From Chryseobacterium sp. OSA05B (GTDB taxonomy: Bacteria; Bacteroidota; Bacteroidia; Flavobacteriales; Weeksellaceae), in the NCBI RefSeq assembly GCF_019970065.1, contig NZ_JAHXYH010000006.1, positions 204,047 to 268,046 on the forward strand: a stretch of 64,000 nucleotides of DNA, given 5' to 3'. The translations under genes and the position numbers were made by a program. Positions 1-7,713 of this stretch are shown piece by piece; the stretch's first letter is position 1, and every line of letters begins with the position of its first letter. Below the pieces are notes generated by a model. The model saw only the letters and a list, made by a program, of their open reading frames with translations. It was not told the DNA's origin and did no database searches.

Positions 1-830
1 AATGTTGCAATTCTTGCTTCGGTCTGTTTTTTTACAACCGCAAAGGTCTCCTTTTCTTTTTCCAGTTTTCCTCTCAGATCTGCTGCTGTTTTGGAGTATT
101 CTGTATTCGGAAGTTCTTTTTCTACCAGTCTGGTATAAGCCAGAGCACTTTCTATACGTTCTCCTTTAAGTTCATATACTGATTTTGAAGCCAGTTCATA
201 ACGCGATTTCATGATGAAATCATAGATTTTCGGACGAAGTTTTGTACTTGGAAAATCTTCCAATACATTTTCTAAAGCCACGTTAGCTGCTTTATACTCA
301 CCCATTTTGAAATACTGTCTTGCATTTTCGTATGCTTTGAACTCTAATTTATAAGACAGTTCATCAATTAACTGGCTGATATTTTTAGATCGCTCAGAAT
401 TAGGATAATTCGTCAGGAAGTCCTGAAGCTCATTGATCGCTGTTTCTGTCGTAGACTGGTCTAAATTGTAGTCCATAGAACCTTCATAGTAGCATAATGC
501 AGACATGTATGCAGCTTCTTCGGCTCTGGGGTCTTTAGGGAAGTTTACAGCAAAGTTTTTAAACTGGTGTCCTGCCAGTTTATAGCTTTTATCATAGTAA
601 TTGGCATAAGCAGTATTAAAACCTACGTTAGGAAAATCATCCGTTCCAGCTACCAGGTTAGTCAGCCTGTCATATAGAGCCAATGCATTTTTCCACTTCT
701 TTTTGGCGAAATTTTCATTCGCTGCTTTTAAGATTACGTTCTTGTCAGCACTCTTCATTGCCCTTTCCTGCTGGCTTACGCATGAAGAAACAACTGCTAC
801 AGCAAAAAGACCTAAAATATATTTTTTCAT
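1..830 (-). CDS. bamD: Outer membrane assembly lipoprotein BamD (3' end outside window)
   Basis: The minus-strand frame opens at an ATG at 830 and runs off the left edge without a stop, so about 276 residues are visible and the C-terminus is missing. It starts with a lipoprotein signal ending in VVSSC, so it should be anchored in the outer membrane facing the periplasm. TPR-like helical pairs follow, with the family phrases KKWKNALALYDRL, NYYDKSYKLAGHQF, FPKDPRAEEAAYMSALCYY and FLTNYPNSE. BamD is the essential helper lipoprotein of the BAM complex that folds beta-barrel proteins into the outer membrane. The identification rests on lipobox plus TPR layout and is secure at family level. Confidence 0.88.
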   Translation of the reverse strand, partial: MKKYILGLFAVAVVSSCVSQQERAMKSADKNVILKAANENFAKKKWKNALALYDRLTNLVAGTDDFPNVGFNTAYANYYDKSYKLAGHQFKNFAVNFPKDPRAEEAAYMSALCYYEGSMDYNLDQSTTETAINELQDFLTNYPNSERSKNISQLIDELSYKLEFKAYENARQYFKMGEYKAANVALENVLEDFPSTKLRPKIYDFIMKSRYELASKSVYELKGERIESALAYTRLVEKELPNTEYSKTAADLRGKLEKEKETFAVVKKQTEARIAT

Positions 831-933
831 ATAAAAAATTCAACAGTTTTCGGATTCTACAGCCGATTTACTAATTTGCAAAAATATAACTTTTTTGTCA
901 ATAGATTTTTTTTTATGAATATTTAACGTAAAT

Positions 934-1572
934 TTAGTCTGCAGCGTATCCCAAAATGGCAAAAACACTGAGTAAAAGATTCATTCTTACTTTTTTCTCT
1001 GCTTCTTTCGTATAAGCTTCCTCATTTTTACTTGGAACATACAGCTCATAGAAATTTTTATTCCGGATGACAAACAAAGTAGAACCTATGATCATCGTTA
1101 GGATGTCTTCAGGTTTGGGAGTGAAAGTAAATACGCCTGAAGCTACACCCTTTTTAATCACATCATCCAGTTTCTTTACAAACAGCTGATAGAAGTCCAG
1201 CAGCTCGTCTTTTAAATTTTCGGTATGTCTGAGTTCCTGAGTGACAAATCCGTGGAAATAATTGTATTTGAATAATTGGGAGACAATATACTTGATGATC
1301 TCTCTCAGCTGCATTTCCGGTTTGCCGTCCTTGATGGTATCTGCAAATTCTGAAAAATTCTCTCTGGTCTTCAGTACCCGGTACTGATAGAGGTAAGACA
1401 TCATCTTTTCTTTGGAACCAAAGTAATAGGAAATCATGGCCACATTGATATTGGCCTTGGAACAGATATCTCTTACAGAAGTCCCCTCATACCCTTTCTT
1501 GGCAATAAGTTCCTCTGCAATATCCAGAATATGGATCTGTTTTTCCGTAAATTTTTTTCTCATGAAGTGCAC
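934..1572 (-). CDS. TetR/AcrR-family transcriptional regulator
   Basis: This 212-residue protein has an N-terminal TetR helix-turn-helix at about residues 8-55 (ILDIAEELIAKKGYEGTSV, then IAMISYYFGSKEKM-like recognition helix). The C-terminal two thirds is a variable helical ligand-binding and dimerisation domain, so the inducer cannot be guessed. It sits between bamD (same strand) and tatD (divergent), and no efflux pump or enzyme is next to it. A perfect 14-bp dyad lies 35 bp upstream of its start in the shared intergenic region, which fits autoregulation and possible control of tatD. Confidence 0.9.
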   Translation of the reverse strand: MHFMRKKFTEKQIHILDIAEELIAKKGYEGTSVRDICSKANINVAMISYYFGSKEKMMSYLYQYRVLKTRENFSEFADTIKDGKPEMQLREIIKYIVSQLFKYNYFHGFVTQELRHTENLKDELLDFYQLFVKKLDDVIKKGVASGVFTFTPKPEDILTMIIGSTLFVIRNKNFYELYVPSKNEEAYTKEAEKKVRMNLLLSVFAILGYAAD

Positions 1573-1606
1573 TTTGAGTAAAGTTAAGAAATTTTTAACA
1601 CATTTA

Positions 1607-1620
1607 TAAACGTTCGTTTA
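1607..1620. promoter_or_regulatory. Dyad operator, candidate TetR binding site
   Basis: The sequence is TAAACG-TT-CGTTTA, a perfect inverted repeat in the 89-bp region between the divergent tetR and tatD genes. The AACG/CGTT half-site style and position are typical of TetR-family autoregulatory operators. The site lies 31-44 bp upstream of the tatD promoter box at 1651, so it could also affect tatD. Binding is inferred. Confidence 0.6.
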
Positions 1621-1650
1621 ATAATTTTAAATTAATTTTCTGAATAATCG

Positions 1651-1658
1651 TACTTTTG
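1651..1658 (+). promoter_or_regulatory. Bacteroidota -7 promoter element for tatD operon
   Basis: TACTTTTG matches the Bacteroidota sigma-A consensus TAnnTTTG. The ATG at 1662 starts only 3 nt after the box, so the transcript would be leaderless or nearly so. Confidence 0.5.
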
Positions 1659-1661
1659 TTA

Positions 1662-2288
1662 ATGGATTTTTTTGATTTTCATCATCATAAGAAAAACACC
1701 CTCTATGGGATCTACAACATAGACCTCGGAACGGTTCCCCCGGAATCCCCCTACTCTATAGGTATACATCCCAAAGATATTGCCGTGGATTCAATAGAGG
1801 AACAGTTCAGCTGGCTGGAATCCAATATTTCTGAAAACTGTCTGGCCATCGGAGAATGCGGGCTCGACTCTATAGTTCAGATCCCTCAAAAGATCCAGGA
1901 ACAGATTTTTTTGAGACAGATTCTTATTTCCAATGAGATCAAAAAACCCCTGATCATTCACTGTGTAAGAAAGTTTTATGAGGTAATTTCTTTTAAAAAG
2001 AAAGCCACACAAGCCGTTATTATTCATGGTTTCAACAAAAAGGAACGCATTGCTGAAGACCTGCTGAAAAATAATTTTTATTTGAGTTTTGGAAAAGCTG
2101 TTTTGTATCATTTATCTTTGCAGGAAATTGTAAAGATAACACCCTTACATAAAATCTTTTTAGAAACTGATAATGAATGCTTTAATATTGAAGAATTGTA
2201 TTCAAAAGTTTCGGAATTAAAGGGGATTTCGTTGGAAAAACTGAACGAACAGATATTAGAAAATTTAGACACGATAAAGAATGGATAA
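1662..2288 (+). CDS. TatD-family metal-dependent hydrolase
   Basis: The 208-residue protein is a TIM-barrel metallohydrolase of the TatD DNase family. The metal ligands are visible in order: HxH in FDFHHHKK, the glutamate of AIGECGLD, the histidines of LIIHCVR and VIIHGFN, and the aspartate of LETDNE. It is shorter than the usual ~260 residues, with loops trimmed. I chose the ATG at 1662; a TTG two codons upstream overlaps the promoter box. Its last eight bases overlap tcdA. Family members act on DNA 3' ends or D-amino-acid derivatives; the substrate here is not predictable. Confidence 0.88.
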   Translation: MDFFDFHHHKKNTLYGIYNIDLGTVPPESPYSIGIHPKDIAVDSIEEQFSWLESNISENCLAIGECGLDSIVQIPQKIQEQIFLRQILISNEIKKPLIIHCVRKFYEVISFKKKATQAVIIHGFNKKERIAEDLLKNNFYLSFGKAVLYHLSLQEIVKITPLHKIFLETDNECFNIEELYSKVSELKGISLEKLNEQILENLDTIKNG

Positions 2289-3006
2289 GTACTGGCTGGA
2301 GAGAACAGAGCTCCTGATGAAAGAAGAAGGACTGGAAAAGCTTAATAGAGCTAATGTCCTGGTTATAGGTTTAGGAGGTGTAGGTTCTTTCGCTGCGGAA
2401 TTTTTGGCCAGAGCCGGTGTAGGACATATGACGATTGTAGACGGTGATACGGTAGACATTACAAATATCAACAGACAGCTTCCGGCATTACGTTCGACAG
2501 TCGGAAAACATAAGGTGGAAGTGGTGGCAGAAAGACTGCTGGACATCAATCCGGATCTTAAATTAATCAAAATCAATGAATTCCTGAATCCGGAAAGAAT
2601 GGATGAAGTCCTTGATTCTGACAAGTTCAATTATATTTTAGACTGTATCGACAGTGTGACCCCAAAACTGTTTTTAATTAAAGCCGCCAAAAGAAGAAAA
2701 ATAAAACTGGTAAGCTCCATGGGAGCCGGCGGAAAAACAGATCCAAGTAAGGTGATGGTAAGAGACATCAGCAAAACGCAAAACTGTTTCCTTGCCAGAC
2801 AAATCAGAAAAAGACTTAAAAAGGAAAATATCAATAAAGGCTTCAGATGTGTTTTCTCCAATGAACTTCAACAGGAGGAAAGCCTGAAACTGACGGACGG
2901 AGCCAACTATAAAAGGTCTTTCTACGGCACTATCAGCTATATTCCTGCGATCTTCGGATTGTATGCGGCAGCTGAAGTGATTAATTATTTAGTGAAACAA
3001 GATTAA
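2281..3006 (+). CDS. tcdA: tRNA threonylcarbamoyladenosine dehydratase (ThiF/E1-like)
   Basis: This 241-residue protein has a Rossmann ATP-binding loop VLVIGLGGVGSFAAEFLARAG and the E1-like phrases DGDTVDITNINRQ and ILDCIDSVTPKLFLI. Those features, the length and the lack of the ThiS/MoaD-activation extras fit TcdA (CsdL), which uses ATP to cyclise N6-threonylcarbamoyladenosine at tRNA position 37. It overlaps the 3' end of tatD by 8 nt, and its stop overlaps the rnpA start as TAATG, so the three genes are very probably co-transcribed. Confidence 0.88.
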   Translation: MDKYWLERTELLMKEEGLEKLNRANVLVIGLGGVGSFAAEFLARAGVGHMTIVDGDTVDITNINRQLPALRSTVGKHKVEVVAERLLDINPDLKLIKINEFLNPERMDEVLDSDKFNYILDCIDSVTPKLFLIKAAKRRKIKLVSSMGAGGKTDPSKVMVRDISKTQNCFLARQIRKRLKKENINKGFRCVFSNELQQEESLKLTDGANYKRSFYGTISYIPAIFGLYAAAEVINYLVKQD

Positions 3007-3377
3007 TGAACTATACGTACTCCAGAGAAGAAAAACTCAAGAAAAACACTGAGATTGCTTTACTTTTTGACAAAGGTAAATGGAGGACCTGTGGAAATCT
3101 AAGGATCATCATTCTGAAAGATAAACCTAACCTGCAGGTAGACAGCCATAAATTTGGAGTTTCTGTTTCTAAACGATATTTTAAGAAAGCGGTGCACAGA
3201 AACCGCGTAAAAAGGCTTTTAAGGGAATGCTATCGCCTGAATAAGGATTTATTTAAAGAAGCTTTCGGAGAAAAAACGCTGGCGATGATGTTTTGGGTTT
3301 CACCTGAAATGCCTGCTAAGTTTCAGGATGTGGAGGAGCAGTTTATTAAACTATGCCAGATGCAGAAGAGGTCTTGA
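3006..3377 (+). CDS. rnpA: Ribonuclease P protein component
   Basis: The 123-residue basic protein carries the RnpA signature KFGVSVSKRYFKKAVHRNRVKRLLRE, in which the RNR block contacts the RNA subunit during 5' processing of tRNA precursors. It is translationally coupled to tcdA through a TAATG overlap. The classical rpmH neighbour is absent. Confidence 0.95.
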   Translation: MNYTYSREEKLKKNTEIALLFDKGKWRTCGNLRIIILKDKPNLQVDSHKFGVSVSKRYFKKAVHRNRVKRLLRECYRLNKDLFKEAFGEKTLAMMFWVSPEMPAKFQDVEEQFIKLCQMQKRS

Positions 3378-3739
3378 AAATGTAACAATGGAGCAGTGTA
3401 ACAGTTTACCAATGAAATAATGCGTAAAATGTGAGGCTCTTTACTTAATTGCTTTTTATTTTTCCACTGATTACACAGAATACAAAGGTGAGAGCGGAAA
3501 AAATGAGGGTGGTCTTTTACTCAATGCTTTTTTATTTTTTTCCACGGATTCACAGATTTTCACAGATAAGGAGTGGCGAAAAGTGTCTGTGAGGAAATGT
3601 TTATTGTCATAGAAGCACAAAATTTCATCCATGAATTTTGGGATTCTTGCATTAAAAAAGAATGAGCCAGGCTTAAATTTTTATAAAAGCTTGCATAGTT
3701 TTTGTAATTTTAGGGAAAACAATAAATCTGAAAATTAAA
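3378..3739. other. Intergenic region with a diverged tandem repeat
   Basis: The 362 bases hold no convincing gene. Two diverged copies of a stretch with the order ctttact-aatgctttttattttt-tccac-gatt-cacag lie at about 3440-3505 and 3515-3580. The second contains ccacggattcacag, a word that looks like a scattered intergenic repeat rather than coding sequence. A weak TAATTTTA box lies about 30 bp before the next gene. Confidence 0.4.
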
Positions 3740-4348
3740 ATGTTAGATCATATTCCCTATCTCTCTTATGTGCTCAGTGCCTTTATCGGTATCGGGCTGG
3801 CGGCGGCAACCGGCTTCAGAGTTTTTCTGCCGATGTTTGCAGTAAGCCTTGCCTCTTATTTTCACTGGATCCCGATGAATGAGCATTTTGAATGGCTTTC
3901 GGGACTTCCTGCACTTATTACAACCGGTATTGCCACTGTTGCTGAAATTTTAACGTATTACATTCCTTTTGTAGATCATTTGCTGGATACCATTTCGGTC
4001 CCTCTGGCTACTGTAGCGGGTTCTGTTTTATTTGCCAGTCAGTTTGCGGATCTGGGAACTTTTCCACAGTGGGGCCTTGCCCTGATTGCCGGGGGAGGAA
4101 CTGCAGCCACAATAAGTTCGGGGTTTGCAGGGATACGGGCGGCTTCTACCGCCACAACGGGTGGTTTGGGGAATTCGGTGGTAGGAACTACTGAAACGGC
4201 CGGAGCGGGTATTATGTCTGTACTGGCGATGGCTGCACCGGTAATTGCGGCAATATTTGCAGTTATTTTGATTATTCTTGTGGTTATTTTCGGCCGGAAA
4301 GCGTGGCGTAAGTTGCGTGGCATCAAAAAAAAACCTGATCATATATAA
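3740..4348 (+). CDS. DUF4126 family membrane protein
   Basis: The 202-residue protein begins LSYVLSAFIGIGLAAATGFRVFLPMF, the hallmark of DUF4126 proteins, and has about five hydrophobic segments. The middle is glycine/alanine-rich (GGGTAATISSGFAGIRAAST) and the C-terminal helix ends in a short basic tail. The function is unknown. It converges on the Glu-rich TPR gene across a shared terminator hairpin. Confidence 0.82.
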   Translation: MLDHIPYLSYVLSAFIGIGLAAATGFRVFLPMFAVSLASYFHWIPMNEHFEWLSGLPALITTGIATVAEILTYYIPFVDHLLDTISVPLATVAGSVLFASQFADLGTFPQWGLALIAGGGTAATISSGFAGIRAASTATTGGLGNSVVGTTETAGAGIMSVLAMAAPVIAAIFAVILIILVVIFGRKAWRKLRGIKKKPDHI

Positions 4349-4357
4349 AAAAAATTA

Positions 4358-4387
4358 AAGGCTGAACACCTCTTTGATCAGCCTTTT
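4358..4387. terminator. Hairpin terminator between convergent genes
   Basis: The arms AAGGCTGA and TCAGCCTT enclose a 12-nt loop and are followed by a T run on plus; the minus strand also has a T-rich tail. The hairpin can serve both converging genes. Confidence 0.8.
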
Positions 4388-4407
4388 TTATATCTTTTGC
4401 AGCAGGG

Positions 4408-6483
4408 CTAGCCTTTGCTTCTGAAATCTTTTATCTCCTTTATTTTGGATTGGAAATGTTCTTTTTTCTCAGGATTTTTCTTGATCAGAATTTCAAATGC
4501 CTTGATGGCTTTGGTATAAAGCTTCTGCTCAAAATACAGATTAGCCAACGTTTCCGTCATCAGGTGAGAAATATCGTCGTTCTTTTCTCTGACAACATAG
4601 GTGCTTTCGTCTCTTAACTGACTGATTTTAGGATTGTTTTCAATAAAGGCTTCAATAACCTTTTCCTGGATAGGAATTACTTCTTCTTCTACCTCTTCTT
4701 TCTGTACAACAATCTCTTCTTCTGCCGGTCTGTCTATTTTAAGCCAGCTCTGCCATGTATTGATAAAACCGGGAACATTGCTGTCAGAAGGTGTCTGTGC
4801 AATATTTTGGGCTTTAATTTTCTGAACAGGTTCTGCTTGTATGTTTTCTTTTTCTCTTTTTTCTACGGATAAACTTGAAATATCTGAACCGAAGAAAGAA
4901 ACATTCATCACTGGAGCTTCTTCTCCTTTAGATGTTTTTACTTCAGTTACTTCTTCAGAGACTTTACCATCTGTATGCTGTTCTTCTGCCGTTTCAGGTG
5001 TTTCTTCTGCAATAGGTGCAAGATTCTCCTCCGAAATGGTTTCAGCTTCTTTTTGATGCTCTTCGTTCGTTTCTGCAGGAACTTCTTCCGGCTTCTCTTC
5101 TAAAGCAGGGATTTCTTCCTGTTTTTGAGCTTCAGTTTTATAAGCAGGAACTGTTTGTTCTTTGGAAATCATAGAATCCGGTACATTAGATTCCAGGCTC
5201 ATCGGTTTCCATGTGGAGACTTCCTGAGCTACGATCTTCTGTCCTTCCGGTTTTTCTTCTTCTACTACTGTCGGCTCTTCGTTTTGTATTGGTTGCTCTG
5301 TTATCTCTTCCTCTTTTTCAAGACTAGATTCTTCAGCGGTTTTTGGTTCTTCTTTTTCAGTAGACCAGAAGTGGAAATTCTGGGTCTCTGCAAAACTGAT
5401 CTCGTGGTCGGCCGTTTCAGGTTCCTCATGGTCAACTTTTGGAGCTGGCTGCGCCTCTTTCATTTTCTTTTCCACCTCTTCGATCAGGCGTCTCATTTCC
5501 TCCTCATGCTTATTGACATTCGGTTTAGAGACTTCCGGAGCTACGGCTTCATCATCGCTGTTTGCCTGAATTTTAACCTCCGGCAGGAATTCATCCATCC
5601 CATGGAAACTGATTTCCGCATGGGGTTCATCAGTATTTTCAGCTTCAGCAATGACTTCAGAACCCTGTTCTTTTTCAATCGCTACCAGCTCTTCAACAGT
5701 TTCTTTCTGCTCTTCTTCATTTGCAACTTCAGTTTCCGGTACTATTGCTTCTACTTCATGGAAACTTACATCTTCTTCTTTATCGATTTCCTGCTCTTCA
5801 GTCGGTTCATCAATCTGCTCTTCATCAATAATCAATTCAGGCATGAATTCTAGTCCGGCTTCTGAATCTTCTGACTGCTCATCCTTTTTTGCTTCCGGCT
5901 GCTGTACAGCCTCTTCTTTAAGATCTTCTGTAACAGCTTCCGTCTTTTGGGTTACAATTACGCCTGATTCCATGGTGGATTCAAGGTCTATGATTTCGGA
6001 ATGGGTTTCATCAAGGAAGTTTTCTTCTCCTTCAAAAAGAATCCTATTTCTCTCGCCATTCACATGGATATGTTTGATCTCCTGAACAGGCGGTATCATA
6101 GATGCCGCTGCCTCGTACTGATCCTGTTTTTTATCGGAAGACTCTTCTCTTTTTATAGGGAAGGCCTTGTCTTTATAGGAATATTTAACCGCTTTTTCAG
6201 GGGTTTTGGAAGGCTGTTTTTCTTCTGCCGCTTCAGGCTTCGGTTCGCGCTGAATCTTCCCGTTGATCAGCTGATAAAGAAGTTTTTTATCGGTGGTATA
6301 GGCCGCCGTTGTAGAAAGTTCTTTCTGATAGTTTTCTTTATCATAAAGGTGTACCCCAAACAAATGAAGTGCCCTGATGTTTTGAACATAAGGAAAAGCA
6401 TGGATTTCTTCTTTCAAAAGACCGAGATCTTCTGACTGAATGTTTTTGGGGTTCTTTAATAATTCTAAAACTCTGGGATTCAT
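4408..6483 (-). CDS. Large Glu-rich protein with C-terminal TPR
   Basis: This 691-residue protein has a folded N-terminal region of ~90 residues (MNPRVLELLKNPKNIQSEDL, then AFPYVQNIRALHLFGVHL), a central ~480-residue acidic low-complexity region dominated by E, K, V and P, and a C-terminal TPR-like pair (TETLANLYFEQKLYTKAIKAFEILIKKNP). There is no signal peptide, so it is probably cytoplasmic. It is the last gene of the miaB-lptE block, one base after lptE. The central region contains repeated short phrases such as EISFHGMDEF and DVSFHEVEA. I do not know its function; the TPR end suggests a scaffold role. Confidence 0.75.
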   Translation of the reverse strand: MNPRVLELLKNPKNIQSEDLGLLKEEIHAFPYVQNIRALHLFGVHLYDKENYQKELSTTAAYTTDKKLLYQLINGKIQREPKPEAAEEKQPSKTPEKAVKYSYKDKAFPIKREESSDKKQDQYEAAASMIPPVQEIKHIHVNGERNRILFEGEENFLDETHSEIIDLESTMESGVIVTQKTEAVTEDLKEEAVQQPEAKKDEQSEDSEAGLEFMPELIIDEEQIDEPTEEQEIDKEEDVSFHEVEAIVPETEVANEEEQKETVEELVAIEKEQGSEVIAEAENTDEPHAEISFHGMDEFLPEVKIQANSDDEAVAPEVSKPNVNKHEEEMRRLIEEVEKKMKEAQPAPKVDHEEPETADHEISFAETQNFHFWSTEKEEPKTAEESSLEKEEEITEQPIQNEEPTVVEEEKPEGQKIVAQEVSTWKPMSLESNVPDSMISKEQTVPAYKTEAQKQEEIPALEEKPEEVPAETNEEHQKEAETISEENLAPIAEETPETAEEQHTDGKVSEEVTEVKTSKGEEAPVMNVSFFGSDISSLSVEKREKENIQAEPVQKIKAQNIAQTPSDSNVPGFINTWQSWLKIDRPAEEEIVVQKEEVEEEVIPIQEKVIEAFIENNPKISQLRDESTYVVREKNDDISHLMTETLANLYFEQKLYTKAIKAFEILIKKNPEKKEHFQSKIKEIKDFRSKG

Positions 6484-6484
6484 C

Positions 6485-7006
6485 TTACCAATTGGCTACA
6501 ATATCGTTAAATATCTTGTTAATAATTCTGTCTGTCACAAGCTTCACCTGGGAAGTTTCTATCTGACTCTGCGTCAGGTCACTGTTGAAAACGGCTTCAT
6601 CCGTATAGGTTCTGTCGAAACTGGAATCAGGATGTATTTTGTTTTCGTAATGTACTTTCACACTGATGGTCAGCTTGCTCTGTGCCTGCTGTACTACACC
6701 GCCCGAAGGGTTTGTTGATGTATTGGAGCTGATCGTAGTAGGTGAGAAACCGTAGTCGGAAATTTCACCTTCTATCAAAATATCAGGATTTGATTTTGTT
6801 CCTTTTAAAGTTGTTCTCTGCAGAAATCTGTTCTGGATATCTGTAGAAAACTGCTGGGAAAGAGTGGGGTTTACAAGTGCTGCATTATTTGGAAATTCAT
6901 TGATCTGAACGGTCTTTTCATCCGTCAGTGAAGATCCGGTAAATGAGTAACACTGGTGAAACAGTGAAAGAATGATCAACCCGAATATTATTTTTAATTT
7001 ACTCAT
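6485..7006 (-). CDS. lptE: LptE-family LPS assembly protein
   Basis: The 173-residue protein has an N-terminal signal with a lipobox-like cysteine (LSLFHQCYSF) and the LptE-family order YSFTGSSL, VQINEFPNNA, IQNRFLQRTTL and PDILIEGEISDY. LptE plugs the LptD barrel and guides LPS to the cell surface. The start overlaps the stop of the upstream membrane protein by 4 nt (ATGA), and the stop lies one base before the Glu-rich TPR gene, giving tight coupling. Confidence 0.85.
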   Translation of the reverse strand: MSKLKIIFGLIILSLFHQCYSFTGSSLTDEKTVQINEFPNNAALVNPTLSQQFSTDIQNRFLQRTTLKGTKSNPDILIEGEISDYGFSPTTISSNTSTNPSGGVVQQAQSKLTISVKVHYENKIHPDSSFDRTYTDEAVFNSDLTQSQIETSQVKLVTDRIINKIFNDIVANW

Positions 7007-7704
7007 ATCATTTTTTGATTTAAAGACTCCAAAACATCTTTATAAGCAGCATACTTAATGCAGATTCCCAAAGGTATAGAAAACAGGATTCCTATTCCGC
7101 ATGCAATGATCCCAAGCTGGGATATAAAGCCGACTACAATGGAAAACAAAAGGATCATAAAAAAGTTTTTCTTAGCAATTTTCCAGGAAAATCTGTATGC
7201 TTCTCTTACACTTGTGATTCTGTACAGCGAGATCAAAGGCTGTACAAAATACATGGATATAGACAGAATTATGAAAAATATCATAATCAGCATCATCCAC
7301 AATCCCATTCCACCTGCCAGTAAGGCTGCACCGGTATCTGATACCTGTCCGCCTTCATTGTCGGCAGCAATCAAAAACGGGACTAGTATAAATTGTATCG
7401 GAATCATTGCCACGATACATATGGCGAAAATAAGCAGAAACAATTTCAGATACACTACGAAATCCGTAAAGTCGAAAATATCTCCTGCCGAAACCTGCTG
7501 ACCTTCATCTACTTTTTTGCAGATCTTATAGAAGTTCCCCAGTCCAAGAATACCACAAAAAGGGATAAAGCTGATGACAAATAAGAGCAATGTGGCCACG
7601 ATAAATCCACCAATATCTTTTTTGAACAGATCAGTTCCCTGGGATACATATTTCCCGATATTAAAATCATATTCTTTTACATTCAGTCCTTCTAAATTCT
7701 TCAT
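7003..7704 (-). CDS. Polytopic membrane protein, family unassigned
   Basis: The 233-residue protein has about five to six hydrophobic segments (for example IGGFIVATLLLFVISFIPFCGI and the C-terminal ILFSIPLGICIKYAAYKDVLESL). It resembles the proteins encoded at 56525-57262 and 57335-58054 in layout and C-terminal pattern (a Gly/Ile-rich segment, then Y-x-A/S-Y-K-x-V-type ending). Such proteins are often left hypothetical or linked to DUF975-like families. It lies between the sigma54-type activator and lptE, suggesting an envelope role. No catalytic motif is visible. Confidence 0.7.
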   Translation of the reverse strand: MKNLEGLNVKEYDFNIGKYVSQGTDLFKKDIGGFIVATLLLFVISFIPFCGILGLGNFYKICKKVDEGQQVSAGDIFDFTDFVVYLKLFLLIFAICIVAMIPIQFILVPFLIAADNEGGQVSDTGAALLAGGMGLWMMLIMIFFIILSISMYFVQPLISLYRITSVREAYRFSWKIAKKNFFMILLFSIVVGFISQLGIIACGIGILFSIPLGICIKYAAYKDVLESLNQKMI

Positions 7705-7713
7705 TCCTGTTGA

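Noticed and set aside
5125..6435. Long plus-strand frames rich in Phe, Ser and Arg opposite the Glu-rich TPR gene
   Set aside because: They are antisense shadows of GAA/GAG-rich coding sequence (TTC/CTT codons) with no start context or family motifs.
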